A stretch of DNA of 11,265 bases. It comes from an uncultured Peptostreptococcus sp. (GTDB lineage Bacteria; Bacillota; Clostridia; Peptostreptococcales; Peptostreptococcaceae). The notes beneath the pieces were generated by a model. That model saw nothing but the letters and a program-made list of their open reading frames with translations. It made no database searches and had not been told where the DNA came from. A program made the translations under genes and the position numbers. The stretch is from contig CAAEUW010000052.1 of the NCBI GenBank assembly GCA_900759325.1, forward strand, positions 1 to 11,265. Reading direction: 5' to 3'. Positions 6,629-11,265 of the stretch are shown here, piece by piece. Within the stretch, counting starts at the first letter, position 1; the number at the start of each line of letters is the position of its first letter.

Positions 6629-7237
6629 ATGAGTTTATTTTTGGGACCAATCCACCATATAATGTACAATAAGATCAAGTTCCAGGAGGGACTAGTTGAT
6701 GCAATAGTGAAGGCAGCAGAAGAAAAGACTGGCAACAATGAGCTGGAATTGAAGCTGGACCTAAGCCTGGCAGGTGTGCCAGAAGGTAGCCTAGAGGAGA
6801 TAGTAGATACTACAAATATACATGGGTCTCTACAGTCACTAGTAGTAATAGTTGAGAAGAGACTAGCCTTTGTAGTTGATGAGGCATTAAGGTCAGGTAT
6901 ATTTACTATAGAAGATATAAAGAATATAGGAAGAAAGTATGGTCAGGACCATAACCTTGGTAGTGACCTAGGCATAGAAGATGTATACCCAGCAATAGCA
7001 GGTAAGATGTTAAACGGTATGCCATGTGATAGGGTAGAAGAAATGATAGACTCTACAGAAGACTCATTCAGGTGGAGGGATAGATTGGACATACATGCAG
7101 ACTATTGGGAGCCTTATGGAAGGTCAAGTAAGGACTTTTATCAGATAAGGACTAGCGTGATTGAAGGTCTCTTAAGTCAGTCTGATATATCATATTCATG
7201 GGATGGAGAAAATGAATTTGAGCTTAGGAGGAAGTAA
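6629..7237 (+). CDS. Unrecognised soluble protein of the redox cassette
   Basis: I cannot name this 202-residue protein with certainty. It has no signal peptide or membrane segment and is acidic and mostly alpha-helical in appearance. Notable parts are an N-terminal SLFLGPIHH (2-10), a GLVDAIVKAAEEK helix (21-33), a hydrophobic segment around 69-84, MLNGMPCDRVEEM (127-139) with the only cysteine C133, and an aromatic/charged block WRDRLDIHADYW (149-160). H9, H10, H108, C133 and H156 could bind a metal or haem, but that is inference. The start is secure (AGGAGG 7 bases upstream of ATG, overlapping the previous stop). It ends one base before the hemerythrin gene starts, so the three proteins are almost surely translated from one mRNA and probably act together. 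From memory, similar GPIH-starting proteins may occur in other clostridia; that needs a search. Confidence 0.8.
   Translation: MSLFLGPIHHIMYNKIKFQEGLVDAIVKAAEEKTGNNELELKLDLSLAGVPEGSLEEIVDTTNIHGSLQSLVVIVEKRLAFVVDEALRSGIFTIEDIKNIGRKYGQDHNLGSDLGIEDVYPAIAGKMLNGMPCDRVEEMIDSTEDSFRWRDRLDIHADYWEPYGRSSKDFYQIRTSVIEGLLSQSDISYSWDGENEFELRRK
7226..7231 (+). promoter_or_regulatory. Ribosome binding site fixing the hemerythrin gene start
   Basis: A perfect AGGAGG inside the end of the previous gene lies 7 bases before ATG 7239. It decides in favour of that start over the in-frame upstream ATG at 7203, which has no comparable site and would add 12 residues not typical of hemerythrins. Confidence 0.85.
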
Positions 7238-7238
7238 G

Positions 7239-7778
7239 ATGTACGGTATAGACCTTTTGGTAGCAGAGCACCAGAATATATTAAAATTTGTGGGCATAAT
7301 GAAGTCTAGTTGCAAGGATATCCTTGATGGCAAGGCTGTTGACATAGATAAGTTTAGGCAGTATATAAATTTTGCGAGAAATTACGCTGATAAGCACCAC
7401 CACGGCAAGGAGGAAGAAATCCTATTTAAGATAATGGTAGATGAGCTTCCACCAGTTGCAGAAAAGTTAATCAGGCAGGGTATGTTGGTTGAGCACGACC
7501 TAGGTAGGCTATTTATGACTAACCTAGAGGCTGCCTTGGATAATTATGATAAGAGCCAGGATGATATATATAAGCTAGACATCATAGCTAATGCAGTTGG
7601 CTATGGAGACCTTCTAGCTAGACACATAGAGAAGGAAGATAAGGTAGTATATACTTTTGCAGCAAGAGAATTAAGTGACGACCTAAAGAAGAGGGTCGAT
7701 GAAGAGACAAGGGCCTTTGAAGAAAGGGATGGTCATATCAGAGACCAGCTTGAATCTTGGTTAGAGTCTGTAAGCTAG
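7239..7778 (+). CDS. Hemerythrin (HHE) domain di-iron protein
   Basis: The 179-residue protein is a four-helix hemerythrin-type domain with a short extra C-terminal helix. The expected ligands are all present: H11 in AEHQ, H54 and E58 in the HHHGKEEEILF block (53-63), H86 in VEHD, and H129 with E133 in RHIEKED. Such domains bind a non-haem di-iron centre and handle O2, NO or peroxide, or store or deliver iron in RIC/YtfE/ScdA-type repair proteins. No membrane segment or methyl-accepting domain is fused, so it is a free cytoplasmic protein. It is the last gene of the cassette, starting one base after the preceding TAA, which suggests translational coupling. A terminator follows at 7866. Whether it senses, scavenges or repairs cannot be told from sequence. 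Confidence 0.93.
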   Translation: MYGIDLLVAEHQNILKFVGIMKSSCKDILDGKAVDIDKFRQYINFARNYADKHHHGKEEEILFKIMVDELPPVAEKLIRQGMLVEHDLGRLFMTNLEAALDNYDKSQDDIYKLDIIANAVGYGDLLARHIEKEDKVVYTFAARELSDDLKKRVDEETRAFEERDGHIRDQLESWLESVS

Positions 7779-7865
7779 TATTCCATAATTATAATATAGA
7801 TATAAATTATTAAAATACATTTAGTAGTCAATTTTAAGAAGGGTAACCTCCCATTTACTCTTTCA

Positions 7866-7896
7866 GCGACCAAGCCAAAGGCCTGGTCGCTTTTTT
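7866..7896 (+). terminator. Rho-independent terminator after the redox cassette
   Basis: GCGACCA (7866-7872) pairs with TGGTCGC (7884-7890), with an inner GCC/GGC pair and one mismatch, followed by six T residues. It is GC-rich and strong, and separates the cassette from the capA-like gene. Confidence 0.95.
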
Positions 7897-7963
7897 GGGT
7901 ATGACGGGCATGCCATCAACCTATGGAACAACTAATGAATCAAATATAATATCTTATCTTCAC

Positions 7964-7981
7964 TTGTATAGAGATATACAA
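7964..7981 (+). promoter_or_regulatory. Perfect inverted repeat over the -35 region (possible operator)
   Basis: TTGTATA-GAGA-TATACAA is a perfect 7-bp inverted repeat with a 4-base centre. It covers the place where the -35 box of the promoter at 7989-7997 should be, and the hexamer there (TAGAGA) is poor. This geometry is typical of a dimeric repressor or an activator site. The regulator is unknown and not encoded in the window. Confidence 0.5.
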
Positions 7982-7988
7982 TTTCTTG

Positions 7989-7997
7989 TGATATAAT
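7989..7997 (+). promoter_or_regulatory. Extended -10 promoter for the capA-like operon
   Basis: TGATATAAT is a perfect extended -10 element (TGn plus TATAAT). Transcription would start near 8004, about 43 bases before the ATG chosen at 8047. A weak -35 is compensated by the extended -10. Confidence 0.7.
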
Positions 7998-8035
7998 GTA
8001 CTAAGAAGCTTATAAATATACTATAATCATGAAAC

Positions 8036-8042
8036 AGGTGGG
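8036..8042 (+). promoter_or_regulatory. Ribosome binding site fixing the capA-like start
   Basis: AGGTGGG lies 4 bases before ATG 8047. The upstream in-frame ATG at 8029 has only a weak purine stretch before it, so 8047 is preferred; using 8029 would add six residues that include this site. Confidence 0.65.
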
Positions 8043-8046
8043 TCGA

Positions 8047-9216
8047 ATGAATCTTAAAAACGAAAAGAACTTTATTTTTTTATCTGTTGGTATAATATTA
8101 ATATTTCTTTTATCCATGGGCTACTTTTTCCAGACTGAAATCAGCTCACTTAGGAGGGCTAATAAGCAGGAAACATCAGTCAAGAGGCTTAGGTTTGCAG
8201 GCGTTGGGGATAATCTTATCCACGACTCTATTTATAATGCAGCTGATAGGCGCAAGGGCCTTTTTGGAGATGGCCTGTATGATTTTGACCACCTATACGA
8301 AAATATAAAGCCGGAATTGGACCAGTATGACCTCAAGTATATCAATCAGGAGTCTATTATAGCGGGTGATAAATTTGGGATTGGTACATACCCCCACTTT
8401 AATACTCCCCAGGCCATGATACCTGCCTTGACTAGGGCTGGTTTTAACATGATCAATATGGCTAACAACCACTCTCTCGACAAGGGGTCTTGGGCCATAC
8501 CGGAGTCAATAAAACTGTGGGACCAAACAGATGTATACCATACAGGTGTATTTGCATCCCAGGAGGATAGGGACAAACCTGTAATTATTGATAAAAATGG
8601 TATAAAAGTAGGATTTCTATGCTATACCTATGGAACAAACGGTATTGCACCAGATACAGACTACAGGGTTTCCTACTTGGATGAAGAGAAAATAAGGAAG
8701 GATGTAGCTAATATCAAGGATAAGGTAGACTTTATCCTGGTTTCCTGTCACTGGGGAGAAGAGGGTATTCAGACCCTAGATAATACACAAAAGAAGTACT
8801 CAAAGCTATTTAATGACCTGGGTGTTGATGTGGTTATAGGGACCCATGCCCACAAGATTCAGACAGTCAAATGGTTGGAAAACCAGGACAATAAAAGGAC
8901 CCTGGTATACTATGGAACAGGAAATTTTGTCCATAATATGTTGACCCCAATTACCTACCTAGAGGGTATGGCAACCTTTGATTTTGTAAAGGCTGGAGAC
9001 AAAAAGTACATAGATAGGCCAAGGTTTATTCCCCTAGTATTCCATTTGGAGAAAAATCAATACGGGTTAGATGGTTCTGTTTATAGGATGGACAAGTACC
9101 CTATGGACCTTGCCAACAAACATATAGAAATGTGGGGAAATGGGGCCTACCACCTAGAAAATTACAGGAATATAGTCAAGAGTATAATTCCACAGGAGTT
9201 TTTGGAAAATAAGTAG
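8047..9216 (+). CDS. CapA-like (PGA_cap family) metallophosphatase-fold membrane protein
   Basis: The 389-residue protein has an N-terminal membrane anchor (about residues 9-28) followed by an outward-facing CapA/YwtB-type domain, a calcineurin-like fold. Family motifs appear in order: GDNLIH (54-59), NQES (100-103), MANNHSLDKG (138-147), SCHWGEEG (233-240), GTHAHKIQ (265-272) and GTGNF (290-294), so the metal-binding set looks intact. CapA is required for poly-gamma-glutamate capsule export or polymerisation in Bacillus, but most members in clostridia have no capBC nearby and unknown substrates; none is seen here. It heads a probable operon: the M29 peptidase gene starts 39 bases downstream without a terminator. 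An extended -10 promoter and an inverted repeat precede it. The product name describes the family, not a proven capsule role. Confidence 0.9.
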   Translation: MNLKNEKNFIFLSVGIILIFLLSMGYFFQTEISSLRRANKQETSVKRLRFAGVGDNLIHDSIYNAADRRKGLFGDGLYDFDHLYENIKPELDQYDLKYINQESIIAGDKFGIGTYPHFNTPQAMIPALTRAGFNMINMANNHSLDKGSWAIPESIKLWDQTDVYHTGVFASQEDRDKPVIIDKNGIKVGFLCYTYGTNGIAPDTDYRVSYLDEEKIRKDVANIKDKVDFILVSCHWGEEGIQTLDNTQKKYSKLFNDLGVDVVIGTHAHKIQTVKWLENQDNKRTLVYYGTGNFVHNMLTPITYLEGMATFDFVKAGDKKYIDRPRFIPLVFHLEKNQYGLDGSVYRMDKYPMDLANKHIEMWGNGAYHLENYRNIVKSIIPQEFLENK

Positions 9217-9255
9217 CTTTTTATGAAAAATATTAGAAGATAAGGAGAAGATAAG

Positions 9256-10482
9256 ATGAGTTTAGATAGTAGAATAGATAAATTTGCCCAGCTGGCTATC
9301 AAGTCAGGTATAAATGTTCAACCTGGTGAAAGCCTATTAATAAGGGCTGATGTAGAGTCAAGAGACTTTGTTAGAAGGTGTGTGAGAGAGGCCTACAAGG
9401 CTGGTGCCAAGCATGTATATGTTGAGTATTCTGATGAGGTTATAACTAGGGAAAAGTACCTAAGTGCACCTAGTGAGGCCTTCGATGAATATCCAGAGTG
9501 GCAGTCATATAAGTATACTCAGATTGCCAAAGAGGGGGGCTCCTTCCTATCCATAATATCCAATGATCCAGACTTAATGAAGGGGGTAGACCCTGACAGG
9601 ATAGGTCGTTTCCAGAAGGAGGCTGGCAAGTATCTCAAGGAGTGGAGGTCCTATACACTGAATGATAGGGTTAAGTGGTCTATAGTAGCAGTTCCTTCAC
9701 TAGCCTGGGCCAAGAGGGTCCATCCAGACCTTGCAGATGAGGCTGCTGTTGAAGAGCTTTGGAACAATATACTAGACTGTTCAAGGGTTACTGAAGACCC
9801 AGTTGCGGCTTGGGAAGACCACAACAAGAACTTAAAGGAAAAGACTGCCTTTATGAATAAGATGAATTTTAAGGAACTAAGATACAAGTCCTCTAAGACT
9901 GATTTGGTGATAGGGCTTCCAGACAACCATATATGGTTGGGTGGGGCAGCCAAGGATCCTAAGGGCAACCTCTTCAATCCTAATATTCCATCAGAGGAAA
10001 TATATGGTATGCCACACAAGTACAAGGTAGATGGTATAGTCCACAGCACTAAACCACTGGTATATGCTGGTAGCCTTATAGAAGACTTTTGGATTAGGTA
10101 TGAGGCTGGTAGGGTTGTAGATTTTGATTCCAAGACAGGAAGGGACAACCTAAAGAACCTAATAGAGACTGATGAGGGATCATTTAGGCTGGGTGAAGTT
10201 GCCCTAGTTCCTTATGATTCGCCTATATCAAATAAAAATATAGTATTCTACACTACCTTATTTGATGAAAATGCATCCTGCCACCTGGCTATTGGGGCTG
10301 CCTACAGCTCATGTGTAAAGGACGGGGCCAATATAGCTGATGAAGATAAGGATGGATTGGGTATAAACGTAAGTATGACTCATGTAGACTTTATGATAGG
10401 CGACAAGGACCTAGATATAGTAGGTATCCAGCAGGATGGCCAGGAATTCCAGATATTCAAGGACGGAAACTGGGCCTTCTAA
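9256..10482 (+). CDS. M29 family metallo-aminopeptidase (AmpS/PepS-like)
   Basis: This 408-residue cytoplasmic enzyme has the standard length of peptidase family M29, which removes N-terminal residues from peptides with a two-metal (Zn or Co) site. The metal and catalytic residues line up with known members: E248 in NIPSEEIYGMPH, E314 in GEVALVP, H343 in SCHLAIG, Y350, and H376 with D378 in THVDFMIG. The N-terminal part (IDKFAQLAIKSGINVQPGE) is also typical. There is no signal peptide. The ATG has AAGGAG 8 bases upstream. It sits between the capA-like gene (39 bases) and the small membrane protein gene (49 bases), all in one direction without terminators between, so a shared transcript is likely. 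Its likely job is peptide turnover for amino-acid supply. Confidence 0.95.
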   Translation: MSLDSRIDKFAQLAIKSGINVQPGESLLIRADVESRDFVRRCVREAYKAGAKHVYVEYSDEVITREKYLSAPSEAFDEYPEWQSYKYTQIAKEGGSFLSIISNDPDLMKGVDPDRIGRFQKEAGKYLKEWRSYTLNDRVKWSIVAVPSLAWAKRVHPDLADEAAVEELWNNILDCSRVTEDPVAAWEDHNKNLKEKTAFMNKMNFKELRYKSSKTDLVIGLPDNHIWLGGAAKDPKGNLFNPNIPSEEIYGMPHKYKVDGIVHSTKPLVYAGSLIEDFWIRYEAGRVVDFDSKTGRDNLKNLIETDEGSFRLGEVALVPYDSPISNKNIVFYTTLFDENASCHLAIGAAYSSCVKDGANIADEDKDGLGINVSMTHVDFMIGDKDLDIVGIQQDGQEFQIFKDGNWAF

Positions 10483-10531
10483 GAAGATATGGGTCTAATC
10501 TATATAAATACAATAAGAGAGAGGTAACTTA

Positions 10532-11116
10532 ATGACAACTGAGGTTTTTAAACATTTACAAAAATCCGCCCTGGTAGGGATAATATTTGGTATTGCCCTA
10601 AATGCTGGTAGGTTCTATAAGGAGGGTCTAACAGTAGGCAACCTAAACTACTTCCTATATATCTTTATCTTGATGGGAGGTACCTTCTTTATGATGGGTT
10701 TGATGCTTAACAGGAGGAGGGCAGATACTACAAATATGAGAATCTTTGCTATGAAGATGAGCCAGAAGGGTATCCTAAAGTATGATTCCCAGGCGCATAT
10801 GAAGGATGGCAAGATGAAGACAGGATGGCTATATCTTACTGACAAGATGATTATATTTGCAAATACTCCAGATCCAGAGCTTATAGAAAAGAAGGCTATA
10901 AGGCTGTCTATAACTAAGGCTGAGTCAATAGAGAGGTTTAAGCCTACACCTTTTACTAATGACGGTATTAGGGTTACTATGAAAAAGGGCAACAGCTATG
11001 AATTCTTTGTAAGTAAGACTGGCAAGTGGATGGATATGATTAATGAAATAAAGCTTGGTGACCACAAGAAAAACAAGGATGAAATTGAAGGTGAAGTTCA
11101 ACCTTCTGACCAGTAG
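10532..11116 (+). CDS. Small two-helix membrane protein with a possible PH/GRAM-like domain
   Basis: I do not recognise a named family for this 194-residue protein. It has two hydrophobic helices, about residues 12-28 and 39-59, the second followed by NRRR, which by the positive-inside rule puts the rest in the cytoplasm. Residues 76-175 look like a small beta-rich domain (GILKYDSQAHM, GWLYLTDKMIIFANT, IRLSITKAESIERF, GIRVTMKKGNSYEFFV) ending in a helix (KWMDMINEIKL). That order of strands plus C-terminal helix resembles bacterial PH or GRAM domains, an inference from pattern only. The tail is highly charged. The start follows GAGAGGT. It is the last gene of the probable capA-like/M29 operon and is followed by strong hairpins. 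Confidence 0.75.
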   Translation: MTTEVFKHLQKSALVGIIFGIALNAGRFYKEGLTVGNLNYFLYIFILMGGTFFMMGLMLNRRRADTTNMRIFAMKMSQKGILKYDSQAHMKDGKMKTGWLYLTDKMIIFANTPDPELIEKKAIRLSITKAESIERFKPTPFTNDGIRVTMKKGNSYEFFVSKTGKWMDMINEIKLGDHKKNKDEIEGEVQPSDQ

Positions 11117-11146
11117 GTCCCAAGTAAATAGAATGATAAAAGAAAA

Positions 11147-11173
11147 GGGCAGCTAATTGGGGATTAGCTGCCT
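11147..11173 (+). terminator. Hairpin after the last gene
   Basis: A perfect 10-bp stem (GGCAGCTAAT at 11148-11157 with ATTAGCTGCC at 11163-11172, extendable by a G-U pair) closes a 5-base TGGGG loop. It begins about 30 bases after the stop codon at 11116. It lacks a T-run on the plus strand, but on the minus strand it is followed by CTTTTCT, so it may act as a terminator for minus-strand transcription or as an mRNA 3' stabiliser. Confidence 0.6.
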
Positions 11174-11185
11174 CAAATCGTAGAC

Positions 11186-11224
11186 AAAGTCTCTTAAGTC
11201 ATTAATGATTTAAGGGACTTTTCT
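11186..11224 (+). terminator. Long imperfect hairpin, probable terminator
   Basis: A 17-bp arm at 11186-11202 pairs with 11205-11221 with only two G-U wobbles. It starts AAAGTC and ends GACTTT, followed by TTCTCT. It probably ends the operon that finishes at 11116. The A-rich left flank is modest, so action on the opposite strand is uncertain. The last 40 bases of the window show no gene. Confidence 0.7.
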
Positions 11225-11265
11225 CTATATAATTGTTAAAAACTAAAGGATAACCTAAAAAACGA

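Noticed and set aside
7203..7238. Longer start for the hemerythrin gene at ATG 7203, overlapping the previous gene
   Set aside because: It has no good ribosome binding site, while ATG 7239 has AGGAGG at 7 bases and gives the normal hemerythrin N-terminus.
7907..7914. GGCATGCC palindrome downstream of the cassette terminator
   Set aside because: It is only 8 bp, not placed relative to a promoter, and explicable by chance.
8029..8046. Longer start for the capA-like gene at ATG 8029
   Set aside because: It has little SD signal, and the AGGTGGG just before ATG 8047 lies inside the extra stretch. The choice is probable, not certain.
9651..10148. Minus-strand frame of 165 codons inside the M29 peptidase gene
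   Set aside because: It is antisense to a complete, motif-supported peptidase and shows no recognisable domain or ribosome binding site.
1..11265. Search for CRISPR arrays, insertion sequences, attachment sites, prophage genes and riboswitches
   Set aside because: No regular spaced repeats, transposase or integrase motifs, tRNA-flanking duplications or known riboswitch cores could be seen by reading; the tRNA-Arg 3' end is not repeated nearby.

Overview
The window comes from a low-GC Gram-positive bacterium, most likely an anaerobic member of the Clostridia/Tissierellia side of the Bacillota. The grounds are AT-rich intergenic DNA, strong GGAGG-type ribosome binding sites, heavy use of AGG, AGA, ATA and CTA codons, a clostridial-style cell-wall-binding (CWB2) remnant, and a small redox-disulfide protein of the hybrid-cluster-protein-associated type. 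The exact genus cannot be fixed by reading alone.

Layout. Positions 1-156 hold the C-terminal end of an ABC transporter ATPase. Next comes a 336-base stretch with a possible promoter, the decayed C-terminal piece of a CWB2 protein, and a bidirectional terminator. Positions 493-4603, on the minus strand, hold mnmE-mnmG-rsmG, the tRNA-wobble and 16S-rRNA modification operon. Upstream of mnmE, a divergent region carries the mnmE -10 box and a good promoter for a tRNA-Arg(ACG) gene, which ends in a strong terminator. From there to the end everything is on the plus strand.

The first plus-strand protein gene is a membrane-anchored metallophosphoesterase with its own terminator. Next is a compact three-gene cassette (6432-7778) encoding a DUF1858-type redox-disulfide protein, a protein I cannot name, and a hemerythrin-type di-iron protein; a strong terminator closes it. 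Last is a probable three-gene operon (8047-11116). It encodes a membrane-anchored CapA-like phosphatase-fold protein, an M29 metallo-aminopeptidase and a small two-helix membrane protein with a possible PH/GRAM-like domain. It is preceded by an extended -10 promoter with an 18-bp inverted repeat over the -35 region and followed by two large hairpins.

The best candidate for something poorly described is the cassette. It places a small CxxC protein and a hemerythrin-domain protein side by side as separate genes. These two module types are found fused in the ScdA/RIC iron-sulfur-repair family. Here an unrecognised protein with conserved-looking His/Cys residues sits between them. The rest is mostly housekeeping or known families. 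No CRISPR array, insertion sequence, integrase or prophage gene is seen.
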